The notes below the pieces were generated by a model. The model made no database searches, was not told the origin of the DNA, and worked only from the letters and a program-made list of their open reading frames with translations. A stretch of 64,000 nucleotides of DNA from Thermodesulfovibrionia bacterium (lineage in GTDB: Bacteria > Nitrospirota > Thermodesulfovibrionia > UBA6902): assembly GCA_020053105.1 (NCBI GenBank), contig JAGVNU010000030.1, positions 1-64,000 on the forward strand, given 5' to 3'. Both the position numbers and the translations under genes were made by a program. This document shows, piece by piece, positions 21,247 through 30,645 of this stretch; the stretch's first letter is position 1, and each line of letters begins with the position of its first letter.

Positions 21247-22479
21247 TCAATGCCATTTCGATAAAATAAATGCTGCATTACTTCCTCCGGGGCCATAGTT
21301 GTTGATCAATACATTATTGATCCTTGTCAGACGCGATTTATTGGCCACATAATCGAGATCACAATCTTTATCATTCATTTCATAGTTAATCGTGGGGGGG
21401 ATAAAATTTTTGTACATGCTGCCTATAGTTGCGGCAATCTGAAACATGCCCCCGGCGCTAAATGTCTCGCCTATCATGGATTTAATGGAACTGACAGGGA
21501 TGTTATACGCATATCTGCCGAAAACACTTTTAATCGCCATTGTCTCTAATCTGTCCTGTTCCGGGACTGAATTTGCGGAAGCGCTGATATAGTCGATGTC
21601 CGATACCCCGATCTCGGAAGTCCTGAGGGCCTCCCTGATACTTTCCTTTAAACCATTGGCCCCGGGATGATATTTACCCATTTTATACGCCTCAAAACAG
21701 TTCCCGATCCCGTTCACCTCCGCATAGATTTTCGCATTCCTGCTGCGGGCGTATTCCTCATCTTCGATTATGACAACAGCTGCCCCTTCGCCCAGGATGA
21801 TCCCGTTTCTCCTTTTGTCAAACGGACAGGACAGTTCTTCTCCATTTATGCCGGCAAAAAAACCCAGGCGATAGAAACCGCTGTAATTTACCAGAGAAAG
21901 ACTTTCGACTCCGCCTACTAACACTGCCTTGATCCGTCTGAGCTTGATAAAATCAATTGCGTATTTTAATGCATCTATGCTTGAACTGTAGCCGTTAGAG
22001 ATTGTCGTATTAAATCCCTGGATATTAAACCGGATTGATACCTGACTGGAGGCCGCGTTCATTACCGTTCCAGGGAAAAGTGCAACATTTGTAAAAAGAG
22101 GGCCTTCCTGAATTGTCTCTTTATCAAATTGGGCAAAATTCCATAAAGATGACAGGGTAGTTCCTGTACAGACCCCGATGTCATCAGTATTTTCATGGTT
22201 AATGCTGAGGCCTGCATCCTCAATCGCCAATTTTGCCGCAGAACAAAGCAATCTTGAAGTTCTCTCGAGGTCCCGCAATCCTTTCTGTCCCAGAAACTTT
22301 GCAGGGGTGAAATTATCAATCTCACCTGCCAGTTTGCATTTAAACTGGCCTGTATCGAATCGTTTAACACGTTTGATCCCGGACCTTCCTTCTTTGAGGG
22401 CATGCCAGTACTCTTCCTTGCCTGTCCCGTTAGGCGCGATTACTCCCAATCCTGTAATTACAATTCGTCTATCTTTCAT
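21247..22479 (-). CDS. Ketosynthase-like protein with all three catalytic residues replaced (CLF-like, KS3)
   Basis: KS fold motifs retained; Cys position is Tyr (TISNGYSSSIDAL), His positions are Ser (YISASANSV) and Glu (KSMIGETFSAGG). Confidence 0.88.
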   Translation of the reverse strand: MKDRRIVITGLGVIAPNGTGKEEYWHALKEGRSGIKRVKRFDTGQFKCKLAGEIDNFTPAKFLGQKGLRDLERTSRLLCSAAKLAIEDAGLSINHENTDDIGVCTGTTLSSLWNFAQFDKETIQEGPLFTNVALFPGTVMNAASSQVSIRFNIQGFNTTISNGYSSSIDALKYAIDFIKLRRIKAVLVGGVESLSLVNYSGFYRLGFFAGINGEELSCPFDKRRNGIILGEGAAVVIIEDEEYARSRNAKIYAEVNGIGNCFEAYKMGKYHPGANGLKESIREALRTSEIGVSDIDYISASANSVPEQDRLETMAIKSVFGRYAYNIPVSSIKSMIGETFSAGGMFQIAATIGSMYKNFIPPTINYEMNDKDCDLDYVANKSRLTRINNVLINNYGPGGSNAAFILSKWH

Positions 22480-22483
22480 AATT

Positions 22484-23230
22484 TCAAACTATGCTCAGTC
22501 CGCCGTCTATTACGAAAGTTTGGCCGGTAATATAACCGGCATCATCACTGACTAAAAATTTAACAAGTATTGCAACTTCTTCAGCCCTGCCCACTCTGGC
22601 TAAAGGGACCTGTTTTATTAACTGTTCTTTATATTCATCTTTTAAACCTGCAAGCATGTCTGTCTCAATAAAGCCGGGCGCAACGGCATTCACCCTGATT
22701 TTATATGGCGCAACTTCCCTGGCAAGAGATTTGGTAAACCCAATGATTCCTGCTTTTGATGCAGAATAATTAGTTTGCCGGGCTATACCTACCATTCCGC
22801 TTACGGATGTAATATTAAGAATTACGCCGCTCTTCTGTTTTATTAGTCCTACTATGGCAGCCCGGCTGAGATTGAATGTTCCGTCCAAATTTGTATTTAT
22901 TACTTCATGCCAGTCCTCGGGAGCCATAAGAGCCAGCGCCTTATCTTTAACCACACCGGCATTATTAATAACAATATCCAATCCTCCGAATAATTCTCTG
23001 GACTCATCTACCCATGATTTAACAGCGGCATAATCTTTAATGTCTGCTTGAAATGCTTTGGCTTTACCGCCTGAATCAAGTACTTCTTTCTCAAGAGTAA
23101 GCGCATCCTCGCTGCTTTTGAGAAAATTAAAACTTATATTTACACCTTCACGTGCCAGTTCAAGCGCTATGGCGCGGCCAATACCTCTCGCGGCTCCACT
23201 GATAATCGCTGTCTTATTTCCTTTCGTCAC
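22484..23230 (-). CDS. FabG-like 3-oxoacyl-ACP reductase (SDR)
   Basis: GAARGIGRAIA, NNAG, S...YSASKAG, ITGQTFVIDGG. Confidence 0.95.
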   Translation of the reverse strand: MTKGNKTAIISGAARGIGRAIALELAREGVNISFNFLKSSEDALTLEKEVLDSGGKAKAFQADIKDYAAVKSWVDESRELFGGLDIVINNAGVVKDKALALMAPEDWHEVINTNLDGTFNLSRAAIVGLIKQKSGVILNITSVSGMVGIARQTNYSASKAGIIGFTKSLAREVAPYKIRVNAVAPGFIETDMLAGLKDEYKEQLIKQVPLARVGRAEEVAILVKFLVSDDAGYITGQTFVIDGGLSIV

Positions 23231-23570
23231 TACAAAACCTGTCTTTCATTATAATAGCGCCTGATTTTATAAGATGTCCGGCATTTTCTATCTGATTAAA
23301 TAACATCTCAATTTATACTAATATTGTTACAATTCAGTGCAGATGGCCTAACGGACTCTATAAAAATAGATTTTGATATGAAAAAAATTGCGATGTATTC
23401 ATTATTAACAATTTCCCCCTGAGAAATCAAGCAAAATGACACATTATACCCTCTTCTAATTTATAAGGTTATTATCAACAATATGGCATCGGCTGAAATG
23501 TGCTTCACTTTTTATTGTTGACTGACGTATCATACATTTAATGCACTAAATCCGTAAGAGGAATAAATAT

Positions 23571-23756
23571 ATGGACCTTGAATCAAGAATCAAGTGTAGA
23601 GAATGTAAAGGGCAACTGACCCTGAAAATCGGCTGAAAAAGTGTCTATCTACGCTGCATGGATTGCAGCAGGAATTATACGATAGAAGAATATATCGATG
23701 AAATGGACCCCGCTTTTTGGCAGCAATTGTCTAAGCGTTCATGTGACAGGGCCTAG
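23571..23756 (+). CDS. Putative small selenoprotein: dual-CxxC protein with in-frame TGA (Sec) at codon 22; not in the ORF track
   Basis: MDLESRIKCRECKGQLTLKIG-U-KSVYLRCMDCSRNYTIEEYIDEMDPAFWQQLSKRSCDRA; TGA at 23634-23636, TAG at 23754-23756; purine-rich RBS before ATG; frame downstream of TGA is protein-like. Confidence 0.65.
23653..23669 (+). promoter_or_regulatory. bSECIS-like hairpin downstream of the TGA codon
   Basis: gctgca-tggat-tgcagc: perfect 6-bp stem, 5-nt loop with G at position 2, loop starting about 22 nt after the TGA. Confidence 0.55.
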
Positions 23757-23879
23757 AATTGTTGAACAAATCATTCGCCCTTTCCATCTTTTTTCCACTC
23801 CAAGTATTGACAATTAAAATCATATTCCATTATCATGATATGTTCAAAATATTTCGCAACTCATGTATAGAGAGGACAT

Positions 23880-24317
23880 ATGAAAACTATTTTTACTAAA
23901 AAAACCGATGTCAAACAGAAATGGCATATTGTAGATGCTGATGGTTTGGTTGTTGGGAGGCTGGCCTCACAGGTCGCAAAAGTGTTAAGAGGTAAAAACA
24001 AACCGGTTTTTACGCCCAATACGGATACCGGCGATTTCGTCGTTATCGTTAACGCAGACAAAGTGCGCTTTACAGGGAATAAACTTGAGCAAAAGGCATA
24101 TTATCATCATTCTGGTTATCCAGGAGGAATTAAAAAGGAAATTGCCAGGGACATAATGGAAAAAAATCCTGAACGCATTCTTCTTTCTGCAGTCCGCGGT
24201 ATGCTCCCGAAAAACAGACTTGGCAGACAGCAGCTCAGTAAATTAAAAGTATACAGAGGACTGGACCATCCGCATACAGCCCAGAACCCGGAAACTTTAA
24301 ATCTCAATATCCAATAA
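23880..24317 (+). CDS. rplM: 50S ribosomal protein L13
   Basis: KWHIVDADGLVVGRLASQVAKVLRGKNKPVFTPNTDTGDFVVIVNA. Confidence 0.97.
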   Translation: MKTIFTKKTDVKQKWHIVDADGLVVGRLASQVAKVLRGKNKPVFTPNTDTGDFVVIVNADKVRFTGNKLEQKAYYHHSGYPGGIKKEIARDIMEKNPERILLSAVRGMLPKNRLGRQQLSKLKVYRGLDHPHTAQNPETLNLNIQ

Positions 24318-24331
24318 GGAGCTTTTGAAAT

Positions 24332-24724
24332 ATGGCAGAAATTCAATATAACGCAACAGGCAGAAGGAAGACTTCCATCGCACAGGTATCTGTGAAACCA
24401 GGGACAGGCAATATTATTGTTAATAAAAAAGCTCTCAATCAATATTTCCCGCATGAGACAATGAAGATGATTATACAGCAGCCCCTGAATGTAGCTGCCG
24501 TAAATGGTAAATATGACGTAACAGTGAGGGTCAAAGGCGGCGGATACAGCGGACAGGCCGCTGCAATCAGACATGCCATCTCGCGTGCCTTGTTATCAGT
24601 CAATTCGGACTTCAGGGGACAACTCAAAAAAGAAGGGCTATTGACAAGGGACCCAAGAGTAGTGGAACGTAAGAAGTACGGCCAGAAGGGCGCAAGAAAA
24701 CGTTTCCAGTTCTCAAAGAGATAA
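24332..24724 (+). CDS. rpsI: 30S ribosomal protein S9
   Basis: ATGRRKTSIAQV and C-terminal KKYGQKGARKRFQFSKR. Confidence 0.97.
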   Translation: MAEIQYNATGRRKTSIAQVSVKPGTGNIIVNKKALNQYFPHETMKMIIQQPLNVAAVNGKYDVTVRVKGGGYSGQAAAIRHAISRALLSVNSDFRGQLKKEGLLTRDPRVVERKKYGQKGARKRFQFSKR

Positions 24725-24822
24725 TTTTAATCCGTGATGAGCAAAGTGTGTTAGCTTGTAGACAGATATCGATAACAACAGGTCTCACTCTTATAACTCA
24801 TCACCAAACATTACGGTTCTAA

Positions 24823-25854
24823 ATGCTGAAAGTCGCTATCTTAGGAGGAAGTGGTTACACAGGGTCCGAACTGTTACGTCTGCTTTTTTCACATCCGAAT
24901 GCAGAAGTTACTGCCGTCACCTCTGAACGTTCATCCGGTCTGTTCATCTCTGACACGTTCATTAATTTCAGAAATACCTCATTAAAATTCGAAGCGCTTG
25001 ATTTAAAAGCCCTGACAAAAAAAGCCGACCTGTTTTTTCTTTGTCTTCCGCACAAGACTTCTCAGGAAACAGTGGCGTTTTTCCATAATGCCGGGAAAAG
25101 AGTTATTGATCTTTCTGCAGATTACCGGCTAAAAGACGCAGAGGTATACAAAGAGTGGTACAAGATTCCCCACCTTTACTCCCCTCTTCTGAAAAATGCC
25201 GTTTACGGTTTGCCTGAACTTTACAGGAATAAAATCAAAAAGGCATCAATCATAGCCAACCCGGGGTGTTATCCCACGAGCGCTATACTTGGTCTTGCCC
25301 CGGTCATGGGGGAAGATTTTATAAATGCAAATTCAATTATTATAGATTCAAAATCGGGGACATCCGGCGCCGGCAGAAGTCCTGCACAGCCGTTTATGTT
25401 CTGCGAGGTCAATGAATCTGTCAGGGCATATGCAATAGGGGTCCACCGGCATACTCCGGAGATTGAGCAGGAACTGAGTTCTCTTTCAAAGAAAAAAATA
25501 AAAGTAATCTTTACTCCTCACCTTATCCCCATGGACAGAGGAATACTCAGCACTATTTACGTTCGTTTAAAAAAGAAGACGACCCTCTCGGATGTACAGA
25601 AATTATACCACCAGTTTTATCACAAAGAACCTTTTGTAAGAGTTTTGAAGAACGGTATATTTCCAGCCACAAAAGCTGTTAAAGGAAGCAACTATTGTGA
25701 CATATCCGTTTCTATCGATAAGCAGACTCTCATAATCGTCAGCGCTATTGACAACCTCTTAAAGGGGGCCTCCGGCACAGCCGTGCATAACATGAATATA
25801 ATGTATGGCTTTGACGAGACTGCCGGATTAATGTCCTCCCCTGCTTTCCCCTGA
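24823..25854 (+). CDS. argC: N-acetyl-gamma-glutamyl-phosphate reductase
   Basis: AILGGSGYTGSELLRLL, ANPGCYPTSAILGLAP. Confidence 0.95.
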   Translation: MLKVAILGGSGYTGSELLRLLFSHPNAEVTAVTSERSSGLFISDTFINFRNTSLKFEALDLKALTKKADLFFLCLPHKTSQETVAFFHNAGKRVIDLSADYRLKDAEVYKEWYKIPHLYSPLLKNAVYGLPELYRNKIKKASIIANPGCYPTSAILGLAPVMGEDFINANSIIIDSKSGTSGAGRSPAQPFMFCEVNESVRAYAIGVHRHTPEIEQELSSLSKKKIKVIFTPHLIPMDRGILSTIYVRLKKKTTLSDVQKLYHQFYHKEPFVRVLKNGIFPATKAVKGSNYCDISVSIDKQTLIIVSAIDNLLKGASGTAVHNMNIMYGFDETAGLMSSPAFP

Positions 25855-27053
25855 TGAAAAGGGGTCCTGCACGAAATTTCGTCATACCGGGCTTTAAATT
25901 CGCAGGCATATCAGCTGGAATAAAAAAGTCCGGCAATAGAGATCTGGCCCTGATATACTCGGAGGGCCCTTCCGTCACCGCCGGTCTTTTCACTACAAAC
26001 AGGATTAAAGCGGCTCCGGTAAAGCTGGCTATCAAAAACATTACATCCGGTAAAGCACAGGCCATTATTATAAACAGCGGTAATGCCAACGCCTGTACCG
26101 GTGAAAAAGGCATGAAAGCAGCCCGTGAGATCATCACAGGCACAGCGCATGAACTCGGCATTTCCCCTGAACTTGTTTATTCATCATCCACCGGCATTAT
26201 AGGCAGACCCTTTCCTGCGGAGACAATAAAAGAAGCTCTCCCTGCATTAATCAGAAAGCTGTCTCCTTTATCCTTAAAGCATGCAGCCTCTGCAATAATG
26301 ACAACCGATACCTTTGCAAAGATATCTTTCAAGCAAGTAGAAATCGCCGGGAAAAAAGGAACAATTGCGGGAATTGCAAAGGGCGCCGGAATGATCTGCC
26401 CCAACATGGCCACGATGCTGTGTTTTATAGTCACCGATATAGCAATAAATCCACAGGCGCTTGATGCAGCGCTCAGGGAAGCGGCAAACAGGTCCTTTAA
26501 CATGTTATCTGTTGATAACGACATGAGCACGAATGACACCATAATGATTATGGCGAACGGCCTGCTTAATAATCCTCTTATAACAAAACGCTCCCCTGAC
26601 TACGCAAATTTTAAAAGTGCGTTGAATGAATTAACATACGACCTTGCCAGGATGATTGCCGAAGACGGGGAAGGCGCGACAAAATTAATTGAGGTAATTG
26701 TTGAAGGAGCCAGGTCTGAATCAGATGCCGGGCGAATTGCCCTGTCAGTTGCCAATTCGATGCTTGTAAAAACCGCAGTATATGGACGGGACCCGAACTG
26801 GGGCAGAATCATGGCCGCGATCGGTTACGCAGGTGCAGATGTCAATGAAAACAGGATAGATATCAGCATTAATAAAGTCAAACTTGTCAGCAAAGGCCTG
26901 GGGACCAAAAGGGAAAAAGCCGCAAGGACCGCTCTCTTAAATAAAAATATTGCCATCAGGATTGATTTGGGAACAGGCAAAGAAAACGCCAGGGCACTTA
27001 CGTGTGATCTAACGGAAGGGTATATAAAAATAAATGCTCATTACGGGACGTAA
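25854..27053 (+). CDS. argJ: Bifunctional glutamate N-acetyltransferase/amino-acid acetyltransferase
   Basis: INSGNANACTGEKG, KGAGMICPNMATML autocleavage motif, DPNWGRIMAAIGYAG. Confidence 0.96.
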   Translation: MKRGPARNFVIPGFKFAGISAGIKKSGNRDLALIYSEGPSVTAGLFTTNRIKAAPVKLAIKNITSGKAQAIIINSGNANACTGEKGMKAAREIITGTAHELGISPELVYSSSTGIIGRPFPAETIKEALPALIRKLSPLSLKHAASAIMTTDTFAKISFKQVEIAGKKGTIAGIAKGAGMICPNMATMLCFIVTDIAINPQALDAALREAANRSFNMLSVDNDMSTNDTIMIMANGLLNNPLITKRSPDYANFKSALNELTYDLARMIAEDGEGATKLIEVIVEGARSESDAGRIALSVANSMLVKTAVYGRDPNWGRIMAAIGYAGADVNENRIDISINKVKLVSKGLGTKREKAARTALLNKNIAIRIDLGTGKENARALTCDLTEGYIKINAHYGT

Positions 27054-27150
27054 ATTCAATTATTTTTCAACTGATGTTTTCAGAATATTCAGAATAAGAA
27101 CTCTGCCAGTAATAATCTACTGATCCTTTTAATATCTGTGACTGAAGAAC

Positions 27151-27179
27151 TTGACACAATCTGACTACTCCTTTATTGT
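27151..27179 (+). promoter_or_regulatory. sigma70-type promoter upstream of the LysM gene
   Basis: TTGACA (27151-27156), 17-nt spacer, TATTGT (27174-27179). Confidence 0.5.
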
Positions 27180-27225
27180 AGTGTATATGTAACTAATTGC
27201 TTATAAAAATGCGGGAGAGTAAAAA

Positions 27226-28281
27226 ATGAAAAAAACTTTATTCTGGCTTCTTGTATTTAATATTTTTTTCATGACGGCTCAGATTACACGGGTGTCTGCA
27301 TCAGAAGAATATATTGTAGAAAAAAAGGACACCCTGTGGGACATTTCCACCAGAAAGCTGGAAGACCCCTTTCTGTGGCCCAAGCTCTGGAATGTAAACC
27401 CTCATATTGAAAATCCGGACCTTATCTATCCAGGCACAAAAATATTTATCCCTTCCAGGGACGAGTTAATGCAAATACCTGCTTTGCCAGATAAAGAGGT
27501 CCCGATGGCCGGAAAGCAACAAATTGAAACATCAAAACCTAAAGCAAAACCTAAAGCAGAATCTAAATCCATCTGGAAATATGCGCCGGCAATGCAGAGA
27601 AAACATATCATTGAGAAGAATCTCTTTATAGCAAGCGGCTGGATATCGGACAAGTATCCGGGTATTGGAGAGGTAATATCCTCACCAACTAACCAGAAAA
27701 TGGCCAGTAAAGCCGATATTGTTTACATAAAACTCCCGGAATCTCTTTCTCCGGACAAGCCGGCCTTCATTATTTCCGGAAATGACGATGCCATGATTAA
27801 AAAGCGGTTCTTTGCTATAAGAGATATAAAAATAGTTGAGCATCCGGTTTCAGGGGAAGAGATAGGACATCAAATAAGGATAGCCGGAATTCTGGAAGTA
27901 ATCGGCATGGACGGCAATACTACTAAAGCAAGAATTACCGATTCTTTTGAAAATATTAACATTGGCGATGGATTATTACCATATCAAGAATTGGAGCCGC
28001 CGCTTATCCCAGAGACTGTTCGCACGCCCAATATTCAGGGGTACATTATAGAATCACACATGAATTCTTATCTGGTAAGTGAAGGCAACGTTATTTTTCT
28101 GGATAAAGGGGAAAATGATGGCATCAAAGTCGGAGATGTTTTTTCAGTCCTGAGAGAACAACCAGCAGAAGGACCGATAGGTAAAATACAAATAGTGTCT
28201 CTCCAGCCGACAACATCAGGCGCAGTTATATTACAAAACTCTCAGGAAATAAAAATAGGTACGAAGTGGGGCCAGGAATAA
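27226..28281 (+). CDS. LysM peptidoglycan-binding domain protein, exported
   Basis: Signal peptide; EEYIVEKKDTLWDISTRKLEDPFLWPKLWNVNPHIENPDLIYPGTKIFIP. Confidence 0.85.
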   Translation: MKKTLFWLLVFNIFFMTAQITRVSASEEYIVEKKDTLWDISTRKLEDPFLWPKLWNVNPHIENPDLIYPGTKIFIPSRDELMQIPALPDKEVPMAGKQQIETSKPKAKPKAESKSIWKYAPAMQRKHIIEKNLFIASGWISDKYPGIGEVISSPTNQKMASKADIVYIKLPESLSPDKPAFIISGNDDAMIKKRFFAIRDIKIVEHPVSGEEIGHQIRIAGILEVIGMDGNTTKARITDSFENINIGDGLLPYQELEPPLIPETVRTPNIQGYIIESHMNSYLVSEGNVIFLDKGENDGIKVGDVFSVLREQPAEGPIGKIQIVSLQPTTSGAVILQNSQEIKIGTKWGQE

Positions 28282-28301
28282 TCCATAGCTGCAGATAATA
28301 T

Positions 28302-28339
28302 AAAAAGGTGAGCAATAATGATTTCTGCTCACCTTTTTT
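28302..28339. terminator. Bidirectional Rho-independent terminator between convergent LysM gene and rpoD
   Basis: AAAAAGGTGAGCA...TGCTCACCTTTTTT. Confidence 0.85.
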
Positions 28340-28366
28340 ATTTTAGAATGAATCCCGGATAAATTC

Positions 28367-29797
28367 TTATGTGCTTACCAGCGCCTTGAGGGCCTTCAGC
28401 CTGCTCGGGTGTTTCAGTTTCCTCAGTGCCTTTGCTTCAATCTGCCTTACTCTCTCTCTGGTAATTGTGAGATGCCTGCCCACCTCTTCAAGTGTATGGT
28501 CCCTGTCAACACCGATTCCAAATCTCATCCTGATGACCTTTTCTTCTTTGGGGGTCAGGGTACCGAGGACCTTCTTGATATATCCCGAAATTTCCTTGCC
28601 TTCAGCATCAGCATACGGTGAAGGACTGTTCTTGTCTCCAATAAAATCTTCCAGTTCAGTGTCCTCATCACCAACAGGCGTCTGCAATGCAATCGGGTCC
28701 TGAATTGCCCTGAAAACTTCTTCGACCTTTCTTGTAGGAACTGTCAGTTTTTTTGCTATTTCATCGTCAGTGGGTTCACGCCCCAATTCCTGCGTCAATT
28801 CCCTTGATGCTTTGGTGACTCTGTTATAAAATTCCATCATATGCACAGGCACCCGGATCGTTTTTGTCTGATCAATAAGCGCCCTGGTAATTGCCTGTCT
28901 TATCCACCATGTTGCGTATGTGCTGAATTTAAAACCCTTCTCATGTTTAAATTTATCTACAGCCTTCATAAGACCGATATTGCCTTCCTGAATCAGGTCA
29001 AGCAGAGGCAAGCCCCTGCCGACATAATTTTTGGCAATATTGACTACCAGTCTGAGATTTCGTGTAATTAATTCGTTTTTAGCCTCAAGAACAAATGCCT
29101 GTACCCTGCTGATTCTTTCCCACAGTGTTATCAGCGTATCAACCTTTACACCTATCTCTCCCTCAATTTTCCTGAAAGTCAATTGGACCCGGTTAGCAAG
29201 TTCTTCCATTGAAGTCAGTAATGCGCCACGCACTCTTTTCTTGCTCTTTTCGTTTATTATAAGGACCTTAAGAGACTTAAGGGAACCGCCATATTGATCC
29301 AGTTCTGTCTTGAAATCATCAACAACTTCGACATAAAGTTCAAGTCTGTAAAGGGTCAGTTCAATTATATGCGCTTTCCTTTCGTCTTCCTCCATTTCCA
29401 GCATGTCTTCATCACTGATGTAATCCTTTTCAATCTTCTTTGTTAAAGGAATAGTCTGGACGATTTCCGCGATTATTTCTTTTCCTTCATCCAGTTTTTT
29501 TGCCAACTCTACTTCTTCATCCTTGGAGAGAATTGAAATATCTCCCATCGAATGGAAATAAGCCTGAACCAGATCTTCAGTCTTTTCATATTCCTGGGGT
29601 TCCACTTCTTCCAGCGGGAGTGCCTCGTCTGAATCAACTATACGCACCCCCATGTCACTAAGGAGGTCCATAAGGTCTTCAATCTCATCAGGGGTAAAAA
29701 ACTCCGAGGGCAGGGCCTCATTTATCTCATCATATGTGAGGACCCCACGTTTTTTCCCGACCTCAATTATTTCATCGAATACATCTTTTTCTTTCAT
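28367..29797 (-). CDS. rpoD: RNA polymerase sigma factor RpoD (sigma-70)
   Basis: NLRLVVNIAKNYVGRGLPLLDLIQEGNIGLMKAVDKFKHEKGFKFSTYATWWIRQAITRA; region 4.2 ITRERVRQIEAKALRKLKHP. Confidence 0.96.
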   Translation of the reverse strand: MKEKDVFDEIIEVGKKRGVLTYDEINEALPSEFFTPDEIEDLMDLLSDMGVRIVDSDEALPLEEVEPQEYEKTEDLVQAYFHSMGDISILSKDEEVELAKKLDEGKEIIAEIVQTIPLTKKIEKDYISDEDMLEMEEDERKAHIIELTLYRLELYVEVVDDFKTELDQYGGSLKSLKVLIINEKSKKRVRGALLTSMEELANRVQLTFRKIEGEIGVKVDTLITLWERISRVQAFVLEAKNELITRNLRLVVNIAKNYVGRGLPLLDLIQEGNIGLMKAVDKFKHEKGFKFSTYATWWIRQAITRALIDQTKTIRVPVHMMEFYNRVTKASRELTQELGREPTDDEIAKKLTVPTRKVEEVFRAIQDPIALQTPVGDEDTELEDFIGDKNSPSPYADAEGKEISGYIKKVLGTLTPKEEKVIRMRFGIGVDRDHTLEEVGRHLTITRERVRQIEAKALRKLKHPSRLKALKALVST

Positions 29798-30035
29798 ATT
29801 TTCCCTTTATTAATATTCAACTTGTAAGTTTAACATATCTTTTTGTCAAATTCTAGGTTCTCTAATAAATATTTTTCAATTAACTTATTTGCTTTAATTT
29901 CAAACAGTTTGACTTTCCTATCGGCTTCCCGGGCTAGAAACATAAATGGGCACATTAACCTGTCAGTATTTCATGGCAAACTCAATTCAGCACCAGCACA
30001 AATTTCCCCGAATTCTCCGGGTCTAAATCCCGCGA

Positions 30036-30554
30036 CTATTCATGGCTGGTTTGCTTAACAAAATATTTCAGAAGCTTATCATAAGTTTTGCTTAAATGTT
30101 CAGGCATGACCCTCGTCTCGGCAATAATGGGCATACTGTCTGTATCACCTGTCCAGCGAGGGACAACATGGATATGCATATGTGATTCCATTCCTGCGCC
30201 TGCAACTTTGCCGAAATTAAGACCCATATTAAACCCATCAGGTCGCAGAACTTTCTTTAGTATCCGTACAGAACCATCTACAGTCTTGATTAAATCAAAA
30301 AGGACGTCATCAGACAGGCCATCGAAAGTCGAAGTGTGAAAATAAGGCACCACCATGAGGTGCCCGCTGTTATACGGATATCGGTTTAAAATTGTAAAAC
30401 AGTATTTGCCTCTGTGTAATATCAGATTCTTTTTATCTCTGCTTTTGTTGATCTTGCTTCCGTCGTTTCCGGATACATTACAAAACAAGCAGCCATCATG
30501 TTTTTTTTCATCAAGGATATACTCCATCCTCCAGGGGGCCCACAGTCGTTTCAT
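30036..30554 (-). CDS. HIT family nucleotide-binding protein
   Basis: MKRLWAPWRMEYI start and HMHIHVVPRW histidine triad. Confidence 0.93.
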   Translation of the reverse strand: MKRLWAPWRMEYILDEKKHDGCLFCNVSGNDGSKINKSRDKKNLILHRGKYCFTILNRYPYNSGHLMVVPYFHTSTFDGLSDDVLFDLIKTVDGSVRILKKVLRPDGFNMGLNFGKVAGAGMESHMHIHVVPRWTGDTDSMPIIAETRVMPEHLSKTYDKLLKYFVKQTSHE

Positions 30555-30645
30555 TTAACCTCCAAATTAAACATAACAGTTTAAACCTTTCCAGCCGTTT
30601 TAACTGTTTAAGCAGTTCAGGCTTTAACGGCTTTATATTAATAAA

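Noticed and set aside
23634-23636. Treating the TGA in the small dual-CxxC ORF as a plain nonsense mutation
   Set aside because: The frame remains protein-like to a proper stop, both CxxC motifs flank the TGA, and a hairpin sits at SECIS distance; a pseudogene is still possible but is the less economical reading.
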